Of a stretch of 37,514 bases of DNA, positions 25,233-33,965 are shown piece by piece (positions within the stretch are counted from its first letter, which is position 1; each line of letters opens with the position of its first letter). The position numbers and the translations under genes are program-made. Source of the stretch: Marinobacter sp. (lineage in GTDB: Bacteria; Pseudomonadota; Gammaproteobacteria; Pseudomonadales; Oleiphilaceae); the NCBI GenBank assembly GCA_030457765.1, contig JAKDUK010000025.1:1-37514 (forward strand), given 5' to 3'. Under the pieces are notes generated by a model that was not told the DNA's origin, did no database searches, and worked only from the letters and a program-made list of their open reading frames with translations.

Positions 25233-26342
25233 ATGATTCATTTCGGAGTGTTATTTCAAATTTTGTCTTCCTGGCACAGCTTTCGCGGGCGGCTTGCCAA
25301 CCGTAGATTGTCGCGTTCGGTCGTTCGGTTTAAGGGCATTTTTGCAGTGCTGGCTCTAGGCACATTTTTGTCAGGCTGTGGCGCCTTGAACCACATGATT
25401 TATAAAACCACCGGCGATGTGATGCAGGGGTTTTCACGTGAGCACACTATACCCTACCTGATGAAGAGTGGTGATCTGGCCATGGGGTGCGCCATGAGTG
25501 AGGCGACAGCGCCGCTGCTCATGTCTTTTGGCCGGGTAACCAGCGAGCCGGATCAACTGGCGGTCATGCTCTATCTTTCTGCTGGCGGTTGTGCCGAAGA
25601 GCAGGGCCGAGAACATGAATTGGCGGCACTGGCAGCCTTGTATGAAGGCAATGGCAACGCGGCAGAAGACGCCATGATTCGTCAGAAGCGAGCCTACGCA
25701 TTGGCCTCTAAGCGTTACTTTAAATCCTGGCAGCATGTTAATGCGTTTTACGGCGAGCCTGGTACCGGCGAGTGTCCGGAGTTTGACGACGACATGGACG
25801 AATTCATCTATCTTGCCGGCCTGCTTTCCGGGTTGCAGGCGCTCAACTCAGAGATTCAGTCCACCTCATCGATCGGTGTTCCCAAGAACGTAGGGTCCAT
25901 TGTGGCCAGGGCGACTGGGTGTTTGGACAATGAAAAGTGGTGGGGCACGCCTATGGCACTCAAAGCGACGGTGTGGTCTATGATGCCCGGCGCGCTGCCA
26001 GAGGGTGAAAATGCCTTTGAGCGGTTAGCGGTTGCGGATCGTCAGGGCGAAGAGGCGGGGGTTCGACTGAGCCATGTGTTTCATGCCATTGCCGCCACCA
26101 ACAAAGGCGATGAAGCGCAAGTAAAGGCGGTGGTTCGTCAGCATGCAGACTCGTTGGATGACCGTGCTGCTAACGAAGACTGGGCGTTTGTAGACGCCAT
26201 GGCGACCAATATGATTGTTGCCATCTCTGATCGCTTGTGGGTGCAGAATACCGGCCACCGTACGCCGCTGGGCCAGCTTGGGACTTTCTGGGACGATCAG
26301 AAAGCAGAAGTCGAGACCATGGACCTGGATGGTCTGCTGTAA
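25233..26342 (+). CDS. Lipoprotein, probable TatT-like TRAP accessory protein
   Basis: The product is a 369-residue lipoprotein. The lipobox is LSGC with the lipidated Cys49, preceded by a hydrophobic stretch (GIFAVLALGTF) and an unusually long basic leader. The mature part is mostly helical and Ala/Met-rich, with repeat-like helix pairs such as LAALAALYEGNGNAAEDAMIRQKRAYALASKRYF, consistent with TPR-like helices. Its place directly before a TRAP permease suggests the T-component (TatT) family, known from Treponema as a TPR lipoprotein that associates with a TRAP receptor. This is inference. The ATG at 25233 was chosen over 25167 and 25188 because AGAAGG lies nine bases before it. A still shorter start at a TTG near the membrane segment is possible. 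Confidence 0.65.
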   Translation: MIHFGVLFQILSSWHSFRGRLANRRLSRSVVRFKGIFAVLALGTFLSGCGALNHMIYKTTGDVMQGFSREHTIPYLMKSGDLAMGCAMSEATAPLLMSFGRVTSEPDQLAVMLYLSAGGCAEEQGREHELAALAALYEGNGNAAEDAMIRQKRAYALASKRYFKSWQHVNAFYGEPGTGECPEFDDDMDEFIYLAGLLSGLQALNSEIQSTSSIGVPKNVGSIVARATGCLDNEKWWGTPMALKATVWSMMPGALPEGENAFERLAVADRQGEEAGVRLSHVFHAIAATNKGDEAQVKAVVRQHADSLDDRAANEDWAFVDAMATNMIVAISDRLWVQNTGHRTPLGQLGTFWDDQKAEVETMDLDGLL

Positions 26343-26369
26343 TCCGTCAACGTTCCAGGGTGAATAGTT

Positions 26370-28433
26370 ATGCTCAAGGGTGGTTTTCGCCGTAGCGGTT
26401 TGGAGTGGTTTTCTTCGCTGCCTGCCTGCTTGCTATTGTTGTCTGTGGTGCTTTTTTCCACAAGCAGTGATATTCATAACCAAATGCTGCGGGGCGGTGA
26501 GCAGCTCTGGAGTGGCTATTACAAACTGCGAATGGATTCGGTTGCTCCAACCTGCAATCCAGAGCGGGATATTGAGGCCGCGGTAGCGCACGAGCTGGCC
26601 CAGGGACCGGCTGATGATGACCCTATGGCGGCACTGCTGGGCGCCCAGGAAAAAAATCCAGCCGATGTGCGGCTTGCTATTGAGCGCTCTGTGGCCGATT
26701 GCAAGGCTGCCCATCAAAGCTATGAGGGCCTGCAGGATAAGCTAACCCCGGGCGTTAAAGCCTATCGAGCGGTAGAGCTTTTTATTGCCGATGTTATTGC
26801 CTTTGGCCTTGAGTCTCAGCGATACATCCTGGTGTTGCTGGTTATGTTGTGCGCCATTACAGCAACACTTACCCGTCACCATATCGCCATGCGAGCCATG
26901 GAAACCCGTTTGGACTACACGGTTTCACTCACGCTCCAAACGGTTGCCAACGCAATGCTGTTGGGGTCTAGCCTGATTTTCCGTCAGTCGAGCCTGGGCG
27001 CGGATGCTACTGTTTCCCCGGAAGATCTGTTGCTACATAATTTTTGGGTGACCGGGTTTGCGTGCCTCACGCTGGCCAGTCTTTACCGGTTGGTTCGCGT
27101 ACCGCCGGATCTTGCCCCGGGCGGCAGTTTGAACAAGGCGTTTCTTGCAGTGCCCTTGTACACCGTAATGTGCCTGATTTCCGGAACCTATTTTGCCCTG
27201 ATTGGCCACGCATCGGGTATTGGTATCTATCTGGGTAAAATGATGGAGCTGGCGGACATGTTCCTGAATGTAGGCTTGTACGTTTGGGTAGGGATGATGC
27301 TCAAACAGACCCGTCTGGCTACGTTGGTGTTTAATTTATTTCGTCCCTGGCGCATGCCGCCGGAAATGCTAGCCGTGGTTGCAGTGCTGGTAGCTGCCGT
27401 TCCAACCGCTTACACTGGTGCGTCGGGTATTTTTGTCATTGCCGCCGGTGCCGTTATCTATAGCGAGCTACGCGCGGCGGGTGCCCGCCGGCAACTGGCA
27501 CTGGCAGCCACGGCCATGTCGGGTTCTCTGGGTGTGGTGTTGCGCCCCTGCCTGCTGGTTGTTGTGATTGCCTACCTTAACCGCGAAGTAACAACTGACG
27601 ATCTGTTCGGTTGGGGCCTCTGGGTATTTATGCTCACCGCACTTATGTTCACGTCGGTTGCGCTCACCGTAAATCGCCAGGCCAAGTTTAATCTGGCACC
27701 GGCTTCTGAGGCCTTACCGGCTACGATTCAGGCATTCAGGTCATTGATTCCGTATATATTGGTGATCGCAGGCGTTGTGCTGCTTTATCGCTATGCGCTG
27801 GACGTGCGCATGGATGAGTTTTCTGCGCCGCGTTTGTTACCGGTTATAATGATATCCATTCTGTTGTATGAACACGTTAGCTTTAGAAACCGGAAAAGCC
27901 ATGCGTCCGGCGAAGTAAATCACCAAGGGGTGGAGCGAAGTGTACGCGGGGCGACCAACGACACGACAGCGGAGATTGGCGCACTGTTGCTTCTATTGGG
28001 GCTGTCAGTGAGTATCGGAGGCGTGATTGAGCGCTCTGCGATCATGCAGGCTTTTCCTCAGTCGTTCGATAGCGCCTGGTCAGCCATGCTGTTAATGGTG
28101 GTGATTCTGGTGATTCTCGGGATGATTATGGACGCTTTCGGTGCCGTTATTCTTGTAACCGCAACGGTTGCCACCATTGCCTATTCCAGTGGCATTCACC
28201 CTATCCATTTCTGGATGGTAACTCTGGTGGCATTCGAACTGGGCTATTTGAGTCCGCCGGTAGCTCTAAACCACCTGCTCACACGGCAAGTGGTGGGCGA
28301 AGCCGAGGTGCAGGCTGCTCAGCAGGAAACAGGCACTTTCTATGAGCGCCATGAGCGAATCATCATGCCACTGATTGCTATGGGTATTTCACTGGTGTTG
28401 GTAGCGTTTGTGCCATTGCTGTTTTACGCCTGA
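26370..28433 (+). CDS. TRAP transporter fused permease (DctM-like, with extra N-terminal domain)
   Basis: This 687-residue inner-membrane protein has about 13-15 membrane helices. The C-terminal half carries the DctM/large-permease marks: AYTGASGIFVIAAGAVIY (347-364), SGSLGVVLRPCLLVVV (384-399), GMIMDAFGAVIL (584-595) and FELGYLSPPVALNHLLT (622-638). Residues about 150-320 add a block of helices that probably plays the small-subunit (DctQ) role. Between the first helix (about 16-33) and the next lies a soluble helical domain (about 34-148) with Cys62 and Cys111, which is unusual and might contact the solute receptor or the lipoprotein. AGGGTGA lies before the ATG. It is 27 bases after the lipoprotein gene and convergent with the amidohydrolase gene. 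Confidence 0.87.
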   Translation: MLKGGFRRSGLEWFSSLPACLLLLSVVLFSTSSDIHNQMLRGGEQLWSGYYKLRMDSVAPTCNPERDIEAAVAHELAQGPADDDPMAALLGAQEKNPADVRLAIERSVADCKAAHQSYEGLQDKLTPGVKAYRAVELFIADVIAFGLESQRYILVLLVMLCAITATLTRHHIAMRAMETRLDYTVSLTLQTVANAMLLGSSLIFRQSSLGADATVSPEDLLLHNFWVTGFACLTLASLYRLVRVPPDLAPGGSLNKAFLAVPLYTVMCLISGTYFALIGHASGIGIYLGKMMELADMFLNVGLYVWVGMMLKQTRLATLVFNLFRPWRMPPEMLAVVAVLVAAVPTAYTGASGIFVIAAGAVIYSELRAAGARRQLALAATAMSGSLGVVLRPCLLVVVIAYLNREVTTDDLFGWGLWVFMLTALMFTSVALTVNRQAKFNLAPASEALPATIQAFRSLIPYILVIAGVVLLYRYALDVRMDEFSAPRLLPVIMISILLYEHVSFRNRKSHASGEVNHQGVERSVRGATNDTTAEIGALLLLLGLSVSIGGVIERSAIMQAFPQSFDSAWSAMLLMVVILVILGMIMDAFGAVILVTATVATIAYSSGIHPIHFWMVTLVAFELGYLSPPVALNHLLTRQVVGEAEVQAAQQETGTFYERHERIIMPLIAMGISLVLVAFVPLLFYA

Positions 28434-28439
28434 CCGGCC

Positions 28440-29537
28440 TCATTCTGGTTTGAAGGCATCCTTGTGGAACTCGATGGCGGCATCGACTTCCTCAATACCG
28501 CAAACCTTTGGCTCTGGCGGCTCAGCGCCGGCTAACGCGCCCAGTACGGCGTGTACGCTCTTAGATAACGACTCTGTGTTGTAGCCACCTTCAAGAACCA
28601 TAGCCAGGCGGCCGTGGCAGTGTTTATCCGCAATCTGTTGCAGCACGCCGGTCATCGCCGCAAAGCCCTCATACGTTACGTTAAGGGCCAAATCAAACGA
28701 GTGTGCGTCAAAGCCGGCCGATACCAGAACCAGGTCGGGTTTAAAAAAATCCGCAGCGGGAATCAGAATTTCGCGCATAGCTTTCAGGTACGCTACGTCA
28801 CCGGCACCGCCAGCCATGGGAACATTAACGGTCGTGCCTTCTCCCAATCCGGCGCCTATATCTGCGAGTGCCCCACTGCCGGGATAAAAGGGTGATGCCC
28901 TGTGCATATCGAAAAATAACACATCCGGGTCTGCCCAGAAGATATCCTGGGTTCCGTTGCCGTGGTGGGCATCCCAATCGATTATTAATACCCGCTCACA
29001 ACCCAGTTGTGCCTGGGCGTGGGTGGCTGCCACGGCAATGTTGTTAAAAAGACAAAAACCACGAGCACGGGTTGGCTCAGCGTGATGTCCTGGCGGGCGA
29101 ACAACAGCAAAGGCGCTTCGGGTATCACCTTTAACAACGGCTTCAACAGCGGCAATGGCTGTGCCTGCGGCAACTTCTGCAGCTTCAATGCTACCTGGCG
29201 AGACGGCTGTGGTGTCCACATCCAGCCACGCACTCTGGCTGCGCAGGGCAAAAATATGATCCAGAAAAGATGTGGTATGAACCCGTGCCAGTTGTTTTCG
29301 AGTTGCCTTTTGTCCGGCCGCAATTCGCACCCCAGCAATAGGCTCCCGGGCTAGCATCTCCATAATTGCGGTGAGTCGGCCGGGGTGTTCCGGGTATTTC
29401 CACTGTACATTCAGGCTAGACAAAATGGCTCGAACGCGTTTGTCTAACCGTCCTGGCAGGAAGTCGACGTTAGTGTCCGGATAATGAGCTAAAACCCGCT
29501 CATCGTAAAAAACGGTCACATCTCTATGATCGGTCAT
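28440..29537 (-). CDS. Histone deacetylase family amidohydrolase
   Basis: Bacterial members of this zinc-dependent family deacetylate acetylated polyamines, acetoin-pathway proteins or other acyl-amides. The 365-residue protein shows the active-site pattern: RPPGHHAE with His151-His152, IIDWDAHHGNGT with zinc ligands Asp189 and His191, SAGFDAH with Asp277, and EGGYN with catalytic Tyr319. DWDAHHGNGT and the overall layout resemble the class II/AphA-like group. AAGGAAG precedes the ATG at 29537; the open frame starts 20 codons earlier. It is not linked to an acetoin or polyamine operon here. Its six-base separation from the TRAP permease is convergent, so a functional link is not implied. Confidence 0.9.
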   Translation of the reverse strand: MTDHRDVTVFYDERVLAHYPDTNVDFLPGRLDKRVRAILSSLNVQWKYPEHPGRLTAIMEMLAREPIAGVRIAAGQKATRKQLARVHTTSFLDHIFALRSQSAWLDVDTTAVSPGSIEAAEVAAGTAIAAVEAVVKGDTRSAFAVVRPPGHHAEPTRARGFCLFNNIAVAATHAQAQLGCERVLIIDWDAHHGNGTQDIFWADPDVLFFDMHRASPFYPGSGALADIGAGLGEGTTVNVPMAGGAGDVAYLKAMREILIPAADFFKPDLVLVSAGFDAHSFDLALNVTYEGFAAMTGVLQQIADKHCHGRLAMVLEGGYNTESLSKSVHAVLGALAGAEPPEPKVCGIEEVDAAIEFHKDAFKPE

Positions 29538-29726
29538 TTTGGCTTCCTTAAAATGCTGGCGCACACAACCAGAATGCCTGGTCTTGTGTGCGCGCAACTA
29601 TAAAAGAAGCATAGACCTAAAATGGGAGCCAAGCGATCCGCAAATTTATAACAGGGTGGTCAGAAACCATTGGGTGACCGTCTATCAGGTGCGCCCGGGG
29701 GTATCTGAGGGTTTTTCTTATTACAC

Positions 29727-29762
29727 AAAAAAAGCGCCGTGCTTTCGCAGGGCGCCTTTTTT
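29727..29762 (-). terminator. Intrinsic terminator of pckA
   Basis: Just after the pckA stop, the minus strand folds GGCGCC-C-TGC, a GAAA tetraloop, then GCA-C-GGCGC with one C-C mismatch, followed by seven T residues. The plus strand also ends in a T-run (29757-29762). This is the clearest intrinsic terminator in the window. The remaining 29538-29726 interval upstream of the amidohydrolase gene shows no other element I can support. Confidence 0.85.
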
Positions 29763-29774
29763 AAGCTCTCTGGC

Positions 29775-31307
29775 TCAGAGTTTTGGTCCGGCCTCTACGA
29801 TGGCATCGGAAACATCAAATTTCTTGAAGTTCTCCACGAACTGGTTTATCAGTTCTGCCGCTTTCTTATCGTAAGCCTCTGTGCTGGCCCAAGTGTTACG
29901 CGGGTTTAGCAGATTGGCATCAACATCTGGTACCTGCTTGGGAACGTCTACGTTAAGGGTCGGCAGGTGCTCGGTTTCAACATCGTCCAGATCGCCGTTC
30001 TGAATGCCACTGATAATGGCACGGGTCGTTGGGATGCTGAAGCGGGTGCCTTCACCGTAGGAGCCGCCGGTCCAGCCGGTATTAACCAGGAAGACCTTGC
30101 TGCCATACTCGTCAATGCGCTTCATCAGCAGTTCGGCGTATACACCTGCAGGGCGCGGGAAGAAAGGCGCACCAAAGCAGGTGGAAAAGGTGGACTTGAG
30201 CTTGGACGATGACCCCATCTCCGTAGAGCCAACCAACGCAGTGTAGCCACTCAGGAAGTGATACGCAGCGCCTTCGCGGCTCAGAATAGACACCGGAGGC
30301 AATACGCCAGTCATGTCGCAGGTCAGAAATACGACGTGGGACGGCTCACCAGCACGGTTTTCAAGCACACGCTTTTCTACATGCTCGAGTGGGTAGGCAC
30401 AGCGTGAGTTCTCGGTGAGGGAAACGTCTTTATAATCCGGCTCCCGGGTTTCTGGGTCTATGACGACGTTTTCAACAATAGCGCCAAAACGGATAGCATC
30501 CCAAATGATCGGCTCGTTCTTTTTGCTCAGGTCGATGCACTTGGCATAGCAGCCGCCTTCTATGTTGAAAACGGTGCCTGGGCCCCAGCCGTGCTCGTCG
30601 TCACCGATCAGAAAACGGTGCGGGTCTGCAGAGAGGGTAGTTTTGCCTGTGCCCGACAGGCCGAAGAACAGGCAGGTTTCGCCATCTTCGCCTACGTTGG
30701 CAGAACAGTGCATCGGCAGCACATCTTTTTCGGGCAGCAGGAAGTTTTGCACCGAGAACATGGCTTTTTTCATTTCGCCGGCGTAATGCATGCCGGCTAA
30801 AAGTACCTTGCGGCGTGCAAAGTTAATCATCACGCAGCCGTCGCTGTTGGTGCCGTCGCGCTCGGGCACGCACTCAAAGTTGGCGGCGTTCAGAATCTGC
30901 CATTCCTGTTTGTCAGCTTGGTTGTAGTGTTCCGGGCGAATGAACAGGTTACGGCCAAACAGGTTTTGCCAGGCGGTTTCTGTGGTCATTTTCACCGGCA
31001 GGTAGTGTTCGGGATCGGAACCGACATGTACCAAAGATACAAAGCTGTCCTGTTCAGCAAGGTAGGCTTCTACGCGATCCCACAGGGCGTCAAATTTATC
31101 ACCGTCGATTGGGCGGTTGATGGGTCCCCAGTGAATATCGTCGGAGGTGCTTGGCTCTTCAACGATAAAACGATCCATAGGGGATCGGCCCGTACGCTCG
31201 CCGGTTTTAACCACCAGTGAACCATTTGAGGCCAGCTGGCCTTCGTTGCGCGCCAGTGCTTGCTCTACCAGCTGTGCTGTACTTAGATCATTATAAGTGT
31301 TGCTCAC
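29775..31307 (-). CDS. pckA: Phosphoenolpyruvate carboxykinase (ATP)
   Basis: PckA decarboxylates and phosphorylates oxaloacetate to phosphoenolpyruvate, the entry to gluconeogenesis. The 510-residue protein has the kinase P-loop GLSGTGKTT (216-224), the metal motif IGDDEHGW (234-241), [12 protein letters not shown] (36-47) and [20 protein letters not shown]. The length is near the usual 510-540. The start is GTG at 31307, with GAGG five bases before it. It is the last of the yrfG-hslR-hslO-pckA group on this strand, 173 bases after hslO, with its own likely promoter and a strong terminator. Confidence 0.97.
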   Translation of the reverse strand: MSNTYNDLSTAQLVEQALARNEGQLASNGSLVVKTGERTGRSPMDRFIVEEPSTSDDIHWGPINRPIDGDKFDALWDRVEAYLAEQDSFVSLVHVGSDPEHYLPVKMTTETAWQNLFGRNLFIRPEHYNQADKQEWQILNAANFECVPERDGTNSDGCVMINFARRKVLLAGMHYAGEMKKAMFSVQNFLLPEKDVLPMHCSANVGEDGETCLFFGLSGTGKTTLSADPHRFLIGDDEHGWGPGTVFNIEGGCYAKCIDLSKKNEPIIWDAIRFGAIVENVVIDPETREPDYKDVSLTENSRCAYPLEHVEKRVLENRAGEPSHVVFLTCDMTGVLPPVSILSREGAAYHFLSGYTALVGSTEMGSSSKLKSTFSTCFGAPFFPRPAGVYAELLMKRIDEYGSKVFLVNTGWTGGSYGEGTRFSIPTTRAIISGIQNGDLDDVETEHLPTLNVDVPKQVPDVDANLLNPRNTWASTEAYDKKAAELINQFVENFKKFDVSDAIVEAGPKL

Positions 31308-31433
31308 TTCGACCTCGCCCTCGGGATATCTTCGTGACTGCTCAGACCGCCCCCGAACCTTGGCGGAAAACTGAACAATCTGGCCAATTCAGGCGCGCTA
31401 TTATGCCAGAGGCGCCGATAAAAAACGACTGCG

Positions 31434-31462
31434 CCGGAAACCGCCTAATTGCAGGTCTCCGG
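31434..31462 (-). terminator. Possible terminator of hslO
   Basis: On the minus strand CCGGAGACC and GGTTTCCGG pair over eight of nine bases around an 11-base loop, 19 bases past the hslO stop. A run of six T residues follows after eight further bases, farther than in an ideal terminator. It lies in the 173-base gap before pckA. Confidence 0.4.
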
Positions 31463-31480
31463 GTTAATCTGTTACCAGCC

Positions 31481-32335
31481 CTAGTGTAGCGTATGGCCAG
31501 AGAAAAGCTGATCAATATCATTCTTATTGAAGCGATAGTGTGCGTGGCAGAACTGACAATCCATCTCGATGGCGCCTTGTTCTTCCAGAATGCTGTTGCA
31601 CTCCTCTTTGCCAATGCTTTCCAGTGCACCAAGGGTTCTTTCCCTGGAGCAGCTGCATTGAAATTCTACGGCTTCGGCATCAAACAGGCGCACGGTTTCT
31701 TCATGGAACAGGCGGTGTAGCAAGGTTTCACTATCCAGTTCCAGCAGTTCGCTGGCTTTCACAGTTTGTGCCAGATGATTCACCCGCTCCCAGAGCTCGT
31801 CGTCTTGTTCGGTTGCCCCCGGCAGGCGCTGCAGCATCAGGCCGGCGGCACCGCTTTCATTGGAGAACAGAAACAGGCTCGTAGGGATTTGTTCCGAGCG
31901 CTCGAAATATTCTTCAAGGCAGCCTGCAAGGCTGTCACGTTCCCTGGGGACAACGCCCTGATAGCGATTGCCCTGGTTGGGCGTAATAGTAATGGCCATG
32001 CGCCCATCGCCCAGCAGGTTATGAAAGTTTTCTTCACTTATGGCCTGCTCGTCAAACCTTGCCAGGCCGCGAATATTTCGGTCATGGCTGCATTCCGCCA
32101 TCAGCGTGCGTAGAGGGCCCTCTCCCTGAGCCTGAATGGATAAGGTGCCTTCAAATTTCAGGCTGCTACTCATCACAATGCTTGCCACGAGCGCTTCACC
32201 GAGCAGCCCGCGAATGGACTCAGGGTAGGGCGCCTGGCTGGTTATTTCCCGGTAGCTTTCGTCAAGCTGCACCCAGGCTCCGCGCACCTGGCTGTGTTCA
32301 AAAATAAAACGCTGGAACTGGTCCCGGGATGCCAT
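31481..32335 (-). CDS. hslO: Redox-regulated chaperone Hsp33
   Basis: Hsp33 is a holdase switched on when oxidants form disulfides among four zinc-binding cysteines. In this 284-residue protein these are Cys227-x-Cys229 (FQCSCS) and Cys260-x-x-Cys263 (DCQFCHAHY). The N-terminal domain has the expected SIQAQGEGPLRTLMAE and GRMAITITPNQG segments. CAGGAGAAC before the ATG is a good ribosome binding site. It follows hslR by 56 bases on the same strand. Confidence 0.96.
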   Translation of the reverse strand: MASRDQFQRFIFEHSQVRGAWVQLDESYREITSQAPYPESIRGLLGEALVASIVMSSSLKFEGTLSIQAQGEGPLRTLMAECSHDRNIRGLARFDEQAISEENFHNLLGDGRMAITITPNQGNRYQGVVPRERDSLAGCLEEYFERSEQIPTSLFLFSNESGAAGLMLQRLPGATEQDDELWERVNHLAQTVKASELLELDSETLLHRLFHEETVRLFDAEAVEFQCSCSRERTLGALESIGKEECNSILEEQGAIEMDCQFCHAHYRFNKNDIDQLFSGHTLH

Positions 32336-32391
32336 GCTTGTTCTCCTGAATTCGGTTCGTGTGTCGGTAAGTGACGGCAGAGCAAGGTGGC

Positions 32392-32799
32392 TCAGATGCC
32401 GTTCTGGTCACGGAATCGTTGAATGTCGCGGCGATCTTTTTTGGAAGGCCGTCTTGCCGGTGGTAACTGTGCGGCTTGCATGGTTTTGCGTTGCCACGAG
32501 AGATCCTCCCGTTTTTTTATGCTGTCTTCGGTCTCGTGGTAAAGCTTCTGCGCCTCAGGTGCGCCGCGTCTGCGCTCGCTTATATCGTCGATGATTATAA
32601 TCTTTTCTTGCCAACCCAGACGCAGCGTGAGTGTGGCACCTAGTTGAACCGCTCGACCTGGTTTGCAACGCTGGCTGTTATAGCGAACCTTGCCACCCTC
32701 CACGGCTTCTTTCGCAAGGGAGCGTGTTTTATAGAAACGCGCAGCCCAGAGCCACTTATCAAGTCTTACTTTTATATCGTCCGATGTGGGTGCCGCCAT
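32392..32799 (-). CDS. hslR: Ribosome-associated heat shock protein Hsp15
   Basis: Hsp15 binds free 50S subunits carrying nascent chains and helps recycle them. The 135-residue protein has an S4 RNA-binding domain (about 10-65): VRLDKWLWAARFYKTRSLAKEAVEGGKV, followed by KPGRAVQLGATLTL. A basic tail, with ARRPSKKDRRDIQRF, is typical. It lies 40 bases after the nucleotidase gene and 56 before hslO, an order shared with E. coli (yrfG-hslR-hslO). Confidence 0.94.
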   Translation of the reverse strand: MAAPTSDDIKVRLDKWLWAARFYKTRSLAKEAVEGGKVRYNSQRCKPGRAVQLGATLTLRLGWQEKIIIIDDISERRRGAPEAQKLYHETEDSIKKREDLSWQRKTMQAAQLPPARRPSKKDRRDIQRFRDQNGI

Positions 32800-32839
32800 G
32801 TCTCCTCACCTGTGAGCGTAGGCCCGGATTATAACGCCC

Positions 32840-33529
32840 TCAGCTTGCAGATGGCAGGGGCCTTTGTTGATGGATGGAGGTCAGAATCTCATCAAAGTGA
32901 TGTACACAGGGTATCCTGGCGTGTGTTTGCCGGGCAGACTGCTTGCTGTCGGGTACGAGAATACCCAAACACTGTGCTATTCCGGCAGACATGGCGCTTT
33001 CGAGCACTGGGAAGCTATCATCCACCATCAGTGTGGTGGTTGCTGTGTAAGGAGCCAGTTGATGTAAGTCTGTCCAAAACTCTGTGTCTTCTTTGGGCTT
33101 GCCCAGTTGATGGCTGGAAACAATACCATCCACAAAGCCGTCCAGGCCGGTGCGCTGCAGTTTAAGCTCCAGGGGATCCGGGTGGCAGTTGGTGACAATC
33201 ACCGATTGCAGGCCGGTTTTTTTGAGCGACTGAAGAAAATCCGCCACGTGGGGGCGATAGCCAATGCGATCACCCACTTCGGACTTCAGGCCAGTGATGT
33301 CCATGTTTAGCCGGTCACTCCAGTAGTCAGTGCAGTACCAGTTAAGAGTGCCTCTTTCGGCCATGATCATGTTGATCAGCTTATTTTTGGCTTCACCGGG
33401 GTGCAGTCCGTACTGTTCGGCATAGCGCTGGGGTAGGTGTTCCAGCCAGAAGTGATTGTCAAAATGCAGATCAAGCAGTGTTCCGTCCATGTCCAGGAAC
33501 ACGGTTTCGAGGGATGCCCAATTGATCAT
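32840..33529 (-). CDS. yrfG: HAD-family GMP/IMP nucleotidase (YrfG-like)
   Basis: YrfG-type enzymes dephosphorylate purine nucleotides such as GMP and IMP. The 229-residue protein has HAD motif I FLDMDGTLLD with Asp13 (nucleophile) and Asp15, motif II VIVTNCHPD, the lysine of motif III in GKPKEDTEF and motif IV LMVDDSFPVLESA. The frame opens at 33586, but the ATG at 33529 gives the usual start. The only Shine-Dalgarno match, AGG, is about 11 bases upstream and lies in the 3' arm of the terminator hairpin at 33530-33563. Confidence 0.9.
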   Translation of the reverse strand: MINWASLETVFLDMDGTLLDLHFDNHFWLEHLPQRYAEQYGLHPGEAKNKLINMIMAERGTLNWYCTDYWSDRLNMDITGLKSEVGDRIGYRPHVADFLQSLKKTGLQSVIVTNCHPDPLELKLQRTGLDGFVDGIVSSHQLGKPKEDTEFWTDLHQLAPYTATTTLMVDDSFPVLESAMSAGIAQCLGILVPDSKQSARQTHARIPCVHHFDEILTSIHQQRPLPSAS

Positions 33530-33563
33530 AAATAAAACAGCCTGAAGAGTTTTCGTCAGGCTG
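33530..33563 (-). terminator. Intrinsic terminator abutting the yrfG start codon
   Basis: CAGCCTGA (33538-33545) and TCAGGCTG (33556-33563) form a perfect eight-base stem with a ten-base loop. On the minus strand a TTTTATTT run follows directly and ends at the yrfG ATG. It should end transcripts of the small gene upstream (33633-33965), and it holds part of the yrfG ribosome binding region. Confidence 0.75.
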
Positions 33564-33632
33564 ACGTAGATTCCGGCCCGAGGCAAGCCGGAATGTTACG
33601 GATATCGAGTTGGGCAAAGCTACAATCAGGAA

Positions 33633-33965
33633 TCAGTTTCCGGACTGTTCGACCGTCTCTGGCTTTCGGCCGGATTTGGTGCAGCCCAGGCAGCGTACGA
33701 AAGTGGCTTTTGCCGGCCCTACCACCAAAGTTTCTCCCGCTTCTCCGGCATTGCCGCCGAGCAGGGAAAAGGGCAAAGATACGAGGTACACGGCGCTCCC
33801 CACAATGGTAGTTGCCAGCAGCGCTGGGCGAACAAAAACCGCATCGCCAGCCATAGCCAGTGCAGAGGGGGTTTCATCAATGGCGCGCGCATGGCCTACA
33901 GATGAAAAGGCCAGTAAACAGGCCGCCACAGTGGCTAACAAGGTGCGTGAAATCTTGCGGGTCAT
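33633..33965 (-). CDS. Small exported hypothetical protein
   Basis: The product is a 110-residue protein of unknown function with a clear signal peptide (basic start, hydrophobic 8-22, likely cleavage after Ala-Arg-Ala at 28). A second hydrophobic segment covers about 47-70. After it comes a conserved-looking stretch, TLVVGPAKATFVRCLGC (79-95), with Cys92 and Cys95 as a CxxC pair that could bind metal or form a disulfide. CAGGAGACAGATA before the ATG supports the start, and it has its own terminator. Similar pseudomonad proteins are sometimes named multidrug transporter, a label the sequence does not support. Confidence 0.75.
   Translation of the reverse strand: MTRKISRTLLATVAACLLAFSSVGHARAIDETPSALAMAGDAVFVRPALLATTIVGSAVYLVSLPFSLLGGNAGEAGETLVVGPAKATFVRCLGCTKSGRKPETVEQSGN

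Noticed and set aside
29539..29874. Plus-strand 111-codon frame across the amidohydrolase-pckA gap
   Set aside because: It runs through the pckA terminator and into the 3' end of pckA on the other strand, without any coding features.
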